Part shown: one piece after another, positions 34,476 to 43,632 of the stretch
Layout of the letters: the number at the start of each line of letters is the position of its first letter
How positions within the stretch are numbered: the first letter of the stretch is position 1
DNA from: Ulvibacter litoralis
Lineage (GTDB): Bacteria; Bacteroidota; Bacteroidia; Flavobacteriales; Flavobacteriaceae
Assembly (NCBI RefSeq): GCF_900102055.1
Contig: NZ_FNBA01000002.1
Coordinates: forward strand, 124,001-188,000
DNA: 64,000 nt
Direction of reading: 5' to 3'
Translations under genes and position numbers: made by a program
Notes under the pieces: generated by a model
Database searches by the model: none
What the model saw: the letters and a program-made list of their open reading frames with translations, nothing else
What the model was told of the DNA's origin: nothing

Positions 34476-35144
34476 ATGGCACAATACTCAAGGATAGAAG
34501 TTGTAACAGTAATGCAGAAAACAGGACTAGTTCCATTATTTTACGATAGTGATATAGATACCTGCAAACACGTTTTAAAAGCATGTTACAATGGTGGCGC
34601 AAGGCTTATGGAGTTTACAGCTCGCGGAGATTTTGCACACGAAATATTTGGAGCACTTAATAAGTATGCTTTAAAAGAATTACCAGGAATGATTCTTGGA
34701 GTTGGTTCTGTTACAGATGCTGCTTCTGCTTCATTATTTATGGCATTAGGAGCAAACTTTATTGTAACTCCAGTGTTTAGAGAAGATATTGCAGTAGTAT
34801 GTAATAGACGAAAAGTACTTTGGTCACCGGGTTGTGGTTCTCTTTCTGAAATTGCGAAAGCTGAAGAACTAGGTTGCGAACTCGTTAAATTATTCCCAGG
34901 AGGGATCTATGGACCAAATTTCATTAAAGCTATAAAAGGGCCTCAACCTTGGACAAGTATCATGCCTACGGGTGGAGTTTCTCCAACTAAAGAAAACCTT
35001 AAAGGTTGGTTTGAAGCAGGTGCAACGTGCGTTGGAATCGGTTCAAAACTAATTAGCAAAGATGAAAATGGAGCATATGACTTTAAAGCGATTGAATTGC
35101 TTTCAAAAGAGGCAATAGCGATCATCAAAGAACTTAAATCATGA
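34476..35144 (+). CDS. eda: KDPG aldolase (bifunctional KDPG/KHG type)
   Basis: 222 residues, TIM barrel. Seen: LVPLFYDSDID near the start, the Glu region GARLMEFTARGD (about 43-54), ILGVGSVTDA, and the Schiff-base Lys in ELVKLFPGGIYGP (about 135). IMPTGGVSP follows. It splits KDPG into pyruvate and glyceraldehyde-3-phosphate, the last step of the alginate route here. The stop overlaps the LacI-type gene start by 4 bp (ATGA at 35141). Confidence 0.94.
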   Translation: MAQYSRIEVVTVMQKTGLVPLFYDSDIDTCKHVLKACYNGGARLMEFTARGDFAHEIFGALNKYALKELPGMILGVGSVTDAASASLFMALGANFIVTPVFREDIAVVCNRRKVLWSPGCGSLSEIAKAEELGCELVKLFPGGIYGPNFIKAIKGPQPWTSIMPTGGVSPTKENLKGWFEAGATCVGIGSKLISKDENGAYDFKAIELLSKEAIAIIKELKS

Positions 35145-35659
35145 ATAGTCTAGAATCTATAATAACTTTAAAAGAGTTGTCATTTTTATCGGGCTACTCT
35201 GTGTCTACGGTATCTAAAGCGTTAAATAATAAGCTTGATATTAGTACAAACACAAGAAGAATTATTAAAGATATCGCCGAAAAACACAACTATATTCCTA
35301 ATAAACATGCTGTTGGGTTAAGAAAGAAAAGAGCGCAAGCTTTAGCAGTAATAATTCCGCAAGCAAATACAAATCATTACAGTTGGTTTCTGTTTAATAT
35401 AGAAAAACTAGCAACTAGTAATGGCTATAAAATTGTGTTGTACCAGTCTTTTGAATCTCCATCAAAAGAAATGGAATGTATAAAAAATAGTAATGACGGT
35501 AGTGTCGATGGTGTAATTCTGCTCTCTAGAAATAAACCTCAAATTAATAACTATAGTCACCCCATTGAATACCTTCAAATCACTGAAGATCAATCGGAAG
35601 AGCAAATACAGAGATATTGTGTGACTAGTTTTAATGCATTGTTGAAAAATATCGCTTAA
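35141..35659 (+). CDS. Half-length LacI family protein
   Basis: 172 residues against about 340 for LacI family members. The HTH is intact: LKELSFLSGYSVSTVSKALN near 10-30, the hinge helix follows (NKHAVGLRKKRAQALAVIIP), and the first part of the sugar-binding domain is present (GYKIVLYQSFESPSKEMEC, DGVILLS). It then ends at TAA, and no remainder of the domain is found in any frame before the next gene 28 bp on. It may be a genuine short regulator, or a truncated one kept by coupling to eda. Confidence 0.8.
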   Translation: MNSLESIITLKELSFLSGYSVSTVSKALNNKLDISTNTRRIIKDIAEKHNYIPNKHAVGLRKKRAQALAVIIPQANTNHYSWFLFNIEKLATSNGYKIVLYQSFESPSKEMECIKNSNDGSVDGVILLSRNKPQINNYSHPIEYLQITEDQSEEQIQRYCVTSFNALLKNIA

Positions 35660-35687
35660 TTTACATGCCAATTTAACCTACGTTAGC

Positions 35688-36533
35688 ATGCTGAAAAAGG
35701 CAATACAATACATGATTATTAGTGCGTTTGCATTTGCACTATTAAACGCTTTCGTAAAAAATCTCAATCAATTTAGTGTCTATCAAATAGTTTTTTTTAG
35801 ATCCATAGGATCGTTACTATTTACCATCCCTTATTTACTTCGGAATAAAATCTCAATGCTTGGTAATAAAAAAGGACTCCTTGTTTTAAGAAGTGTTTTT
35901 GGCGTTATTTCCATGATTTTATTTTTTCTTTCTATTAAGTTTCTTCCTATGGGATCGGCAGTATCTATAAGATATACGGCGCCGATATTCGCAACAGTAT
36001 TGGCTTTCTTTTTACTGAAAGAGAACATAAAAATTCTTCAATGGGTATGCTTTTTAATAGCTTTTCTCGGAGTGGCTTTTTTAAAAGGTTTTGATGCTGA
36101 GGTGAGTACTATAGGATTGATGTACGCCATTATTTCAGCTATTTTTAGTGGACTAGTATTCATTACGATACGAAAAATAAATACCAACGACCACCCCATG
36201 GTTGTGGTAAACTATTTCATGATTATCGCTGCAATAGTAGGTGGTGTTCTATCAATTAACACTTGGGTTCAGCCAAAAGGAACAGAATGGTTATTCTTAT
36301 TAGGTCTAGGTGTTTTTGGATATTTTGGACAATATTATATGACAAAGGCACTACAAACTTCAGAAACAAACTTGGTAGCGCCGTTAAAATATATTGAAGT
36401 TATTTTTACAATGTTAATAGGATTGGCCTACTTTAAAGAAGCATATACTTTTTGGAGTCTAATCGGAATAGGTTTAATTATTACAGGACTGGTTTTTAAC
36501 ATCATTGTGAAACAGTCTAAAAGAGCAATTTAA
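35688..36533 (+). CDS. EamA/DMT family transporter
   Basis: 281 residues, ten membrane segments in two EamA repeats. Seen: AFALLNAFVKNLNQFS, VFFRSIGSLLFTIPYLL and ALQTSETNLVAPLKYIEVIF. DMT carriers export or import metabolites, with no specific substrate visible here. It is 28 bp after the short LacI gene and may belong to the same transcript. It is convergent with the GNAT gene and their ends overlap by 4 bp. Confidence 0.88.
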   Translation: MLKKAIQYMIISAFAFALLNAFVKNLNQFSVYQIVFFRSIGSLLFTIPYLLRNKISMLGNKKGLLVLRSVFGVISMILFFLSIKFLPMGSAVSIRYTAPIFATVLAFFLLKENIKILQWVCFLIAFLGVAFLKGFDAEVSTIGLMYAIISAIFSGLVFITIRKINTNDHPMVVVNYFMIIAAIVGGVLSINTWVQPKGTEWLFLLGLGVFGYFGQYYMTKALQTSETNLVAPLKYIEVIFTMLIGLAYFKEAYTFWSLIGIGLIITGLVFNIIVKQSKRAI

Positions 36534-37069
36534 TTTCCGTTCTCTAATTTGTAAACCACACAATGCTTAAAACGAGGATCATTCAAAATAAAAGGGTGTT
36601 GCACGGTTCCAATTAATTTCATCCCAATCTTTTTCATAACGTGTTCTGACGGAATGTTGGTGTCTGTTGTAAATGAAAGGACCTCTTTCAAATTAAACAT
36701 TGAAAAAGCAGCTTTCATGCACGCCTTAGCAGCTTCAGTTGCATATCCTTTTCCCCAAGCGGCCCTTTTTAAACGCCATCCAATATCTACACAAGGCGTA
36801 AAATCACTTTCCCAATCTTGGTTTTTTAACCCTGCAAAGCCAATAAATTCAGACGACTCTAATACATCGACAGCAAAATAGGTGTAGCCGAATGTATCGA
36901 AGTGTGTTTTAAGTCGGTGAATTAAATCTATTGTTTCTTCTGCTGAAAGTGTCTTCGGAAAGTGCTCCATGACCGCTTCATCTTGGCACATTTCAATAAA
37001 TGGAAGCTCGTCTGAAGGCAACCAGTTTCGAAGTCCAAGGCGTTCGGTTTTTAGAAGGTATGCTCTCAT
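36530..37069 (-). CDS. GNAT family N-acetyltransferase (RimJ/RimL type)
   Basis: 179 residues. Seen: [25 protein letters not shown] and the acetyl-CoA loop [20 protein letters not shown] (about 105-125), then [12 protein letters not shown]. Its acceptor is unknown; relatives modify protein N termini or small amines. The ATG overlaps the end of the methylmalonyl-CoA mutase large-subunit gene by 4 bp. Confidence 0.88.
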   Translation of the reverse strand: MRAYLLKTERLGLRNWLPSDELPFIEMCQDEAVMEHFPKTLSAEETIDLIHRLKTHFDTFGYTYFAVDVLESSEFIGFAGLKNQDWESDFTPCVDIGWRLKRAAWGKGYATEAAKACMKAAFSMFNLKEVLSFTTDTNIPSEHVMKKIGMKLIGTVQHPFILNDPRFKHCVVYKLENGN

Positions 37070-39201
37070 TCAGCTACCGAATCAATCAATATCTGAAGCA
37101 TTTCAATAGCAGCTTCACTAATTTTAGTTCCAGGGCCATACACCGCAACCGCACCTGCGTCAAATAAATATTGGTAGTCTTGCGCCGGAATTACACCCCC
37201 TACAATCACCATAATGTCTTCACGACCGTACTTTTTTAATTCTTCAATTACTTGTGGCACTAGCGTTTTATGTCCTGCTGCTAACGAAGAAACACCCAAT
37301 ACGTGCACATCATTCTCCATGGCTTGTTTCGCAGCTTCTGCTGGCGTTTGGAACAATGGGCCTATATCTACGTCAAAACCTACGTCAGCATAGCCTGTAG
37401 CGACTACTTTGGCACCGCGATCGTGACCATCTTGTCCCATTTTGGCAATCATGATACGAGGACGACGCCCTTCTAACACTGCAAATTCGTCAGCCATTTC
37501 ACGAGCTTTCGCGAATGATGGGTCTTTCTTTATTTCTTTACTATACACGCCGCTAAAGGATTTAATTTGTGCTTTGTAACGTCCAAATTCTACTTCTAGA
37601 GCATCACTTATTTCACCTAGAGTTGCTCGTTCGCGAGCTGCTTCAACAGCTAAAGCTAATAAATTTCCATCACCTGTTTTAGCACAAGCTGTTAATTTTG
37701 AAAGTGCTAGCGTTACTTTTTCCGTATTTCGTTCCGCTTTAATTCGATTGAGACGTTCAATTTGAGAAAGGCGAACCTTCTGATTATCGACATCTAAAAT
37801 TTGTAACGGATCTTCTTTATCAAGTCGGTATTTATTAACTCCTACAATAATATCTTGGCTGCTATCAATACGCGCTTGTTTTCTAGCAGCAGCTTCTTCA
37901 ATACGTAGCTTCGGAATTCCAGCTTCAATAGCCTTCGTCATACCGCCCAACTCTTCAACTTCTTGAATTAATTCCCACGCTTTGTTTGCAATATCGTTGG
38001 TGAGGTTCTCAACGTAATAACTACCAGCCCACGGATCTACCGTTTTGGTAATATTTGTTTCCTCTTGAAGATAAATCTGTGTATTTCTAGCAATACGTGC
38101 CGAGAAGTCTGTAGGCAATGCAATCGCTTCATCCAACGCATTGGTGTGCAATGATTGTGTGCCTCCAAAAGCCGCAGCGCTAGCTTCAATGCAGGTTCTA
38201 GCGACGTTATTAAATGGGTCTTGTTCGGTAAGACTCCAACCACTGGTCTGACAGTGCGTTCGTAAGGCTAACGATTTTTGATTCTTTGGATTGAACTCAC
38301 TCACTATTTTTGCCCATAACATCCGTGCCGCTCGCATTTTGGCAATTTCCATAAAATGGTTCATCCCAATGGCCCAGAAAAAGGAAAGTCGAGGCGCAAA
38401 AGTATCAATGTCCATTCCTGCTTTTATTCCAGTTCTGATGTAATCCAATCCATCGGCTAGGGTGTACGCTAATTCAATATCGCAAGTTGCTCCCGCCTCT
38501 TGCATATGGTATCCTGAAATAGAAATAGAGTTGAATTTCGGCATTTTTTCCGAAGTAAATTCAAAAATATCACTGATAATTTTCATGGATGGAGTAGGTG
38601 GGTAGATGTACGTATTACGCACCATAAACTCCTTTAAAATATCGTTTTGAATGGTTCCTGCTAAATCTTTAATGGCAACACCTTGTTCTTGAGCAGCAAC
38701 AATATAAAAAGCCATAATAGGCAATACAGCGCCGTTCATGGTCATAGAAACACTCATTTTGTCCAATGGAATCTGATCGAACAAGATCTTCATGTCTTCC
38801 ACACTATCTATCGCCACTCCTGCTTTTCCAACATCACCAACCACACGTTCGTGATCACTGTCATACCCTCTGTGCGTCGCCAAATCGAAGGCTACCGAAA
38901 GTCCTTTTTGACCAGCCGCTAAGTTTCGTCTGTAAAACGCATTACTATCTTCCGCAGTAGAAAATCCAGCGTATTGACGAATGGTCCAAGGTCTGCGGAC
39001 ATACATCGTAGAATACGGACCTCGAAGGTTTGGTGCCAATCCAGCAACAAAATTTAAATGTTTCAAAGATTCAATATCGGTTGCCGTGTATTGTTTCTTT
39101 ACATCAATTGTTTCCGCAGTAGAAAATGTCTCCGTTGTGACTTTTTCAGCTTCCACGTTTAGATTTTTAAGCGTTATATGTTGTATGTTCTTTCTACTCA
39201 T
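37066..39201 (-). CDS. scpA: Methylmalonyl-CoA mutase, large (alpha) subunit
   Basis: 711 residues, the usual length. Catalytic barrel: [20 protein letters not shown] (about 62-81), [12 protein letters not shown] and [13 protein letters not shown]. The C-terminal B12 domain has the base-off motif [20 protein letters not shown] (about 580-600). It interconverts succinyl-CoA and (R)-methylmalonyl-CoA. The small-subunit gene is 54 bp upstream, and a biotin carboxylase set that could feed it is at 51.4-54.9 kb. Confidence 0.97.
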   Translation of the reverse strand: MSRKNIQHITLKNLNVEAEKVTTETFSTAETIDVKKQYTATDIESLKHLNFVAGLAPNLRGPYSTMYVRRPWTIRQYAGFSTAEDSNAFYRRNLAAGQKGLSVAFDLATHRGYDSDHERVVGDVGKAGVAIDSVEDMKILFDQIPLDKMSVSMTMNGAVLPIMAFYIVAAQEQGVAIKDLAGTIQNDILKEFMVRNTYIYPPTPSMKIISDIFEFTSEKMPKFNSISISGYHMQEAGATCDIELAYTLADGLDYIRTGIKAGMDIDTFAPRLSFFWAIGMNHFMEIAKMRAARMLWAKIVSEFNPKNQKSLALRTHCQTSGWSLTEQDPFNNVARTCIEASAAAFGGTQSLHTNALDEAIALPTDFSARIARNTQIYLQEETNITKTVDPWAGSYYVENLTNDIANKAWELIQEVEELGGMTKAIEAGIPKLRIEEAAARKQARIDSSQDIIVGVNKYRLDKEDPLQILDVDNQKVRLSQIERLNRIKAERNTEKVTLALSKLTACAKTGDGNLLALAVEAARERATLGEISDALEVEFGRYKAQIKSFSGVYSKEIKKDPSFAKAREMADEFAVLEGRRPRIMIAKMGQDGHDRGAKVVATGYADVGFDVDIGPLFQTPAEAAKQAMENDVHVLGVSSLAAGHKTLVPQVIEELKKYGREDIMVIVGGVIPAQDYQYLFDAGAVAVYGPGTKISEAAIEMLQILIDSVAE

Positions 39202-39255
39202 AGCGTCCTATTCTTAAAACATTCGGTATTGTCACGTATATAGTGTTTGTAAAAT

Positions 39256-40638
39256 TTACTCCTTTTCGATTCGCTCTTTTTCTATCTTTTCTGAAAGTCG
39301 CCTTTCTATGATAGGAGAAATTAGAGTTTTACGAACATTGGTTTTTACAAAAGGGTACAATTCTAGGTCGTCTTTCATCCTGTCGTTTGTATTAGGATGT
39401 TTATTTGTTCCTAAAAGTACTAATGTACCAGTATCGAAAAGTTGTTGCTCTTTGTCGGCACTTTCTTTTATTTTTCGCTGAATGGTTCCTTCTTTCAATT
39501 GATGTAAAAAACCACCATTGGCTTCTATGCTTTTAAAAAGTGCTAATGCTTTTTCGGCCAATTCGTTGGTCAGATTTTCAATATAATACGTTCCATCTGC
39601 TGGATTGCTTACCGTATCGAAATAACTTTCCGCTTTTAAAATAAGCAATTGATTTCTAGAAATTCGTTCTCCAAATTCATTGCTTTTATGATACAAAGCA
39701 TCGTAAGGCATATTAGAAACAGTATTTGCTCCCCCTAAAATGGCGCTCATACACTCAGTTGTGGTACGAAGCATATTTACATTATAATCGTAGAGCGTTT
39801 TATTCCGTTTGGAAGGTGTTGCAACAATATGGCAAGTTTTCAAACAGTTATATTCTGAAGCCAAGGCTGCATATAATTTTCGAAAGGCTCTAATTTTAGC
39901 GATTTCAAAAAAGTAATTGGGACCTACCGCAAAATGGAAGGTGAGTGTTCCTTGTTTTTCTGAAACTTCTTTGTCGTTATTATAAAAATGATTTAAATAT
40001 TCATTGGCGTGGGCCAGAGCATACGCAAGTTGTTGAATGCTATTAGCACCCGCATTTTGATATAAAGAAGCATCAATGCTTAGTAAGTTTTCGGAACTGT
40101 TTTTCTGAAAAATACGATCTAAAATTTGATGATCTTCGTTTAAATTATAAAACCAATTTCCGGTACGGGCAAGGTTTCCTATAAGGTCGATGTTGTAATA
40201 AACAGTTGCATTCTTGTTTGTGAAAAAGTCCTTCAGCTGAAGGATAAATTTTTCAGAAAGAAAGGTAAAGTGACAATAGATAGCTGCTTTTTCAAAAGGA
40301 AATGCTTCAAAAACCTGCGTCGGATCAAATTCCTTTTCCGAAGAAATAGAAATTGCTTCAGCGCCTCTTTCAATAGCATCTATAATTAAATTGTGTGCAA
40401 TTTTTGTGTCATCGATAAAAACCGCTTGTGCAATATTCCACTTTTTAGGGTGTCCAGGAATGGGCGTAAAGTCGGCCTCAAAGTCGTCTGCGTGGTAGAT
40501 TGGTTTTACGTGAATCCCTTCTAAACTTTGCCACACTAAGGTTTCATTATAATCGGCGCCTTTTAAATCGGCTTGGATTTTTTGTTTCCATTGTTTGGAC
40601 GTAACAGGCTCGAATTTGTTAAATAAAAACTCACTCAT
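39256..40638 (-). CDS. mutA: Methylmalonyl-CoA mutase, small (beta) subunit
   Basis: 460 residues. Similar to the barrel of the large subunit (GIHVKPIYHADD near 45, FHFAVGPNYFFEIAKIRAFR near 240) but lacking the B12-binding DxHxxG motif and stopping about 250 residues short. This is a heterodimer arrangement found in Bacteroidota and Propionibacterium. The ATG at 40638 overlaps the DivIC-like gene stop by 8 bp. Confidence 0.93.
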   Translation of the reverse strand: MSEFLFNKFEPVTSKQWKQKIQADLKGADYNETLVWQSLEGIHVKPIYHADDFEADFTPIPGHPKKWNIAQAVFIDDTKIAHNLIIDAIERGAEAISISSEKEFDPTQVFEAFPFEKAAIYCHFTFLSEKFILQLKDFFTNKNATVYYNIDLIGNLARTGNWFYNLNEDHQILDRIFQKNSSENLLSIDASLYQNAGANSIQQLAYALAHANEYLNHFYNNDKEVSEKQGTLTFHFAVGPNYFFEIAKIRAFRKLYAALASEYNCLKTCHIVATPSKRNKTLYDYNVNMLRTTTECMSAILGGANTVSNMPYDALYHKSNEFGERISRNQLLILKAESYFDTVSNPADGTYYIENLTNELAEKALALFKSIEANGGFLHQLKEGTIQRKIKESADKEQQLFDTGTLVLLGTNKHPNTNDRMKDDLELYPFVKTNVRKTLISPIIERRLSEKIEKERIEKE

Positions 40639-40966
40639 TGGTTCTCTTTGTTTTTAGACTGTCTTCGTGTTCGATGATAAAAATATCTTCGTTTTCTTTT
40701 TTGAGGAAGTATTTTTCGCGGGCAAATTTTTCTACTTCGTCGCTATCTTTCATTTTTTCAATAAAGACCTTGTCGTGTTCGATTTCCTTTTTGTAAAATT
40801 CTTTATTATCTTCTAACGCATTAATATCGTGGTCTAATTCTTTGTGCATTAGGTACGAATTTGTGTCGAAAAAAAGCATCCAAATAACAAATAGGATGAG
40901 TATGAGCATGTATTTATTGCTCATCCATTTCACCCATTTTTGTTTTTTTAGTTCTGAAAGCTTCAC
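40631..40966 (-). CDS. Septum formation initiator family protein (FtsB/DivIC-like)
   Basis: 111 residues. One membrane segment (about 19-35, MLILILFVIWMLFF) followed by a coiled coil (about 45-80) and the typical end EVEKFAREKYFLKKENEDIF. Proteins of this type join FtsL/FtsQ in the division complex. It is 6 bp after udk. Confidence 0.88.
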   Translation of the reverse strand: MKLSELKKQKWVKWMSNKYMLILILFVIWMLFFDTNSYLMHKELDHDINALEDNKEFYKKEIEHDKVFIEKMKDSDEVEKFAREKYFLKKENEDIFIIEHEDSLKTKRTNE

Positions 40967-40972
40967 CTTGAT

Positions 40973-41581
40973 TTATGCTAATTTTTGATGAATAATTGTT
41001 CTAATTAAGTTCACTGCAACCGTGTTGTATCTATTGGTTGGAATAATAATATCGGCAAACTCCTTAGTGGGTTCTATAAATTGCTGATGCATGGGTTTTA
41101 ACGTGCTTTGATACCTGTTTAGTACTTCGGTAAGATCTCTTCCTCGATCTGCTATATCACGTTTTAAACGTCTAATAAGGCGTTCGTCACTATCGGCATG
41201 CACATACACTTTAATATCGAACATTTCCCGAATGTCTGGATGTGTGAGTATTAAAATTCCTTCTACAATTACCACCTTTTTTGGGTAAGTTGTAATGGTT
41301 TCTCCGGTTCGGTTATGATCTACAAACGAATAGACAGGTTGCTCAAAAGAGTTTCCTTTTCGAAGTTCGTGTAAATGACTTACTAATAAATCAAAATCGA
41401 TCGAATTAGGATGGTCAAAATTGATTTTAACCCGGTCTTCCATTTTGAGATGACTGGTGTCTTTGTAGTACGAATCTTGCGATATAACACAAACCTCATC
41501 CTTAGGAAGTTCGGATACAATTTGATCTACAACAGTTGTTTTTCCACTTCCGGTTCCTCCGGCGATGCCTATTATGAGCAT
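40973..41581 (-). CDS. udk: Uridine kinase
   Basis: 202 residues, close to the family length of about 205-215. P-loop GIAGGTGSGKTTVVDQI at residue 5, SQDSYYKD (about 35), NFDHPNSIDFDLL and VEGILILTHPDIR. It phosphorylates uridine and cytidine in salvage. First gene of the udk-divIC-mutA-scpA-GNAT run on the minus strand. Confidence 0.95.
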   Translation of the reverse strand: MLIIGIAGGTGSGKTTVVDQIVSELPKDEVCVISQDSYYKDTSHLKMEDRVKINFDHPNSIDFDLLVSHLHELRKGNSFEQPVYSFVDHNRTGETITTYPKKVVIVEGILILTHPDIREMFDIKVYVHADSDERLIRRLKRDIADRGRDLTEVLNRYQSTLKPMHQQFIEPTKEFADIIIPTNRYNTVAVNLIRTIIHQKLA

Positions 41582-41639
41582 AAAATTAAAGTTTTGCCAA
41601 AGGTAATGAGAATTATGTTTTTACCTTTAGTGGAGTTAA

Positions 41640-42098
41640 TTACTTTTCAACAGTAGAAACTTCTTCTTTTGTTACCATTTTTTCTTGGGTATTTCCCCAG
41701 CTATTCATTACATAATTAAGCACATCGGCAACTTCTTCATTGCTCAAACCCATAGGTGTCATAATTCCATTATAGGTAACACCGTTCACTTCAATTTCGC
41801 CACGTTGTCCATATTTTACAGCATGAATGCTTTCGGTGCGCTTTTCTGTGAGCCAATTAGATCCTGCCAAGGGAGGAAAGTTATTAGGAACTCCTTTTCC
41901 AGTAGGGAGATGGCATTGCATACAAAAATTGGCATATATATCTTTTCCTTTTTCAATACTTTGAGCTAACGTCGTTTGAGGCGCACTATAGTTTTGTCCT
42001 ATTTGAACGGTCTCTTTTTTCTTTTCTTTTTTTTCTTCTGAATTGTTGCACGAAAGAAAGCTGAAAGCAATTAAAAATGAAATACTTAATTTAAACAT
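41640..42098 (-). CDS. c-type cytochrome lipoprotein
   Basis: 152 residues. Lipoprotein signal ending FSFLSCNNSEE, a Glu/Lys-rich linker, then one class I cytochrome c domain: heme site CMQCH (about 59-63), PPLAGSNWL and the axial Met region IMTPMGLSNEEVADVLNYV. It likely carries electrons in the periplasm. It is 52 bp downstream of the PQQ-type dehydrogenase gene, which may be its donor. Confidence 0.9.
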   Translation of the reverse strand: MFKLSISFLIAFSFLSCNNSEEKKEKKKETVQIGQNYSAPQTTLAQSIEKGKDIYANFCMQCHLPTGKGVPNNFPPLAGSNWLTEKRTESIHAVKYGQRGEIEVNGVTYNGIMTPMGLSNEEVADVLNYVMNSWGNTQEKMVTKEEVSTVEK

Positions 42099-42150
42099 TG
42101 TTTGTACGGTTTGTTTTGTTGAATGTTATATTTTACGGCTGAAGGTTTTT

Positions 42151-43275
42151 TTAATTGGGTATAATTTTTACAATTCCTTGTCCTTCAATGGCAATGTAAA
42201 TATAACCATCTGGTCCCATTTTTACATTGCGAACGCGACCAATATCTTCTGCTATTTTTTTTCGGCCTATTACTTTGTCTCCGTCAAGTTTCAGTAGTTC
42301 TACATAATTAAATTTTAAAGATCCTATTAGCAAACCGCCTTTCCATTTTGGGTACTTGTCGCTGGTAACAAAAGCCATTCCGCAGGGCGCAATAGACGGG
42401 TCCCAATAATGAATAGGGTCTTCCATACCCGGACGGGAGGTTTCATCTGTGAATTTTGTACCGCTATAATTAATACCATACGATATAACAGGCCAGCCAT
42501 AATTTGCTCCTTTTTTGATAATATTTACTTCATCTCCACCCTTTGGACCGTGCTCGTGAATCCAAATTTCTCCAGTGATTGGATGTTTCGCCATTCCTTG
42601 CGGATTCCTATTTCCGAAGGTGAAAATCGCTTTTTTAGCGTTTGGTTCATTTACAAACGGATTGTCGGTGGGAATACTACCATCATCGTTGAGTCGATAT
42701 ATCTTTCCGCAGTCACGGGTAATATCTTGCGGATTCACATCTCGATCTCCGCGTTCTCCAATTGAAAAGTAGAGGTAACCATCGTTGTCAAATTCAATTC
42801 GAGAACCAAAATGTTGTCCTCTAGTTGTATTGGGTGTTGCTTTGTATAAAGTTTCAATCTGTGTTAGCGAATCTCCTTCAAGTTTGCACCTAATTAATGC
42901 CGTGTTTCCGCCATCTTCGTCTCCTTCCGAAGAGGCGTAGGTAATATAGATCCATCCGTTTTCAGAATAATTAGGATGCAATTCAATATCTAAAAGGCCT
43001 CCTTGACCACGGTTGTATACGTCAGGCACATTTTTCAGTTCTGTTTTAATTTCATCTTTAAAATGAATTAGTGCACCGCTTTTTTCAGTAATAAGCATAC
43101 TTCCGTCTGGCAACCATGTCATTCCCCACGGATTGGATAAATTAGAAACAACGGTTTCAATTTGATATGATCTTTGTTCTGTTTCGAGTGCGTGCTTTTG
43201 TGCAACGGCTTCTTTTGTTTTAGGACAGCCCGTAAAAACAAATAACAGTGACAGTAATAAGAAGTTAATTTTCAT
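42151..43275 (-). CDS. PQQ-dependent sugar dehydrogenase family protein (lipoprotein)
   Basis: 374 residues from ATG 43275, chosen because it starts a lipoprotein signal (MKINFLLLSLLFVFTGC); an open start lies 18 bp upstream. Six-bladed propeller of the soluble glucose dehydrogenase type: NPWGMTWLPDGSMLITEKSG near 48, GLLDIELHPNY with the catalytic His, RGQHFGSRIEFD, FGNRNPQGM and HEHGPKGGDEVN. Substrate is unknown. Paired with a cytochrome c, so a periplasmic oxidation route is plausible. Confidence 0.88.
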   Translation of the reverse strand: MKINFLLLSLLFVFTGCPKTKEAVAQKHALETEQRSYQIETVVSNLSNPWGMTWLPDGSMLITEKSGALIHFKDEIKTELKNVPDVYNRGQGGLLDIELHPNYSENGWIYITYASSEGDEDGGNTALIRCKLEGDSLTQIETLYKATPNTTRGQHFGSRIEFDNDGYLYFSIGERGDRDVNPQDITRDCGKIYRLNDDGSIPTDNPFVNEPNAKKAIFTFGNRNPQGMAKHPITGEIWIHEHGPKGGDEVNIIKKGANYGWPVISYGINYSGTKFTDETSRPGMEDPIHYWDPSIAPCGMAFVTSDKYPKWKGGLLIGSLKFNYVELLKLDGDKVIGRKKIAEDIGRVRNVKMGPDGYIYIAIEGQGIVKIIPN

Positions 43276-43313
43276 AGCTTTTTTCTGAACCAAAAAGATA
43301 CTAAAAATGTACT

Positions 43314-43490
43314 TAAAAAAGAATAGCCTTAACTAAAAGAAGTTAAGGCTACTACAGGGGAACTTTGTTTTTTAAATCTATCCATTTATGGTCGCAATAA
43401 CACTATGGGTCTCTGATTTATTATACATACGATTAAATTGAAAGTTCGGTTCTTTAAAATTATTAATTTTTTAAGTTTTTTAAAAATTTT
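43314..43490 (-). ncRNA. Candidate structured small RNA ending in a terminator
   Basis: Between two divergent genes, the minus strand has a possible -7 element (TATATTTC, 43494-43501), a closing stem GAACTTT/AAAGTTC flanking about 80 nt with TTTAATC/GATTTAAA continuing it, and then an 11-bp hairpin TAGCCTTAACT/AGTTAAGGCTA (43324-43351) followed by TTCTTTTTT. A long closing stem with an open middle recalls 6S RNA, but I cannot confirm a family. The rest of this 357-bp gap holds no gene. Confidence 0.4.
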
Positions 43491-43608
43491 TTTGAAATAT
43501 AATAGTGTTTATAGTCTGTTGCCCCTAAATTAATTTTTAAAACTTGTTTATAAGAAATTCTTATTTAAACCTTTATGATTGAATAAGAAACAATAAAAAA
43601 TAAATTGC

Positions 43609-43616
43609 TAGCTTTG
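43609..43616 (+). promoter_or_regulatory. -7 promoter element of the T9SS-sorted protein gene
   Basis: TAGCTTTG fits TAnnTTTG exactly and ends 16 bp before the ATG at 43633. A TTG at 43579 is 27 bp away, longer than usual. Confidence 0.5.
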
Positions 43617-43632
43617 AGAAAACCTTTAAAAG

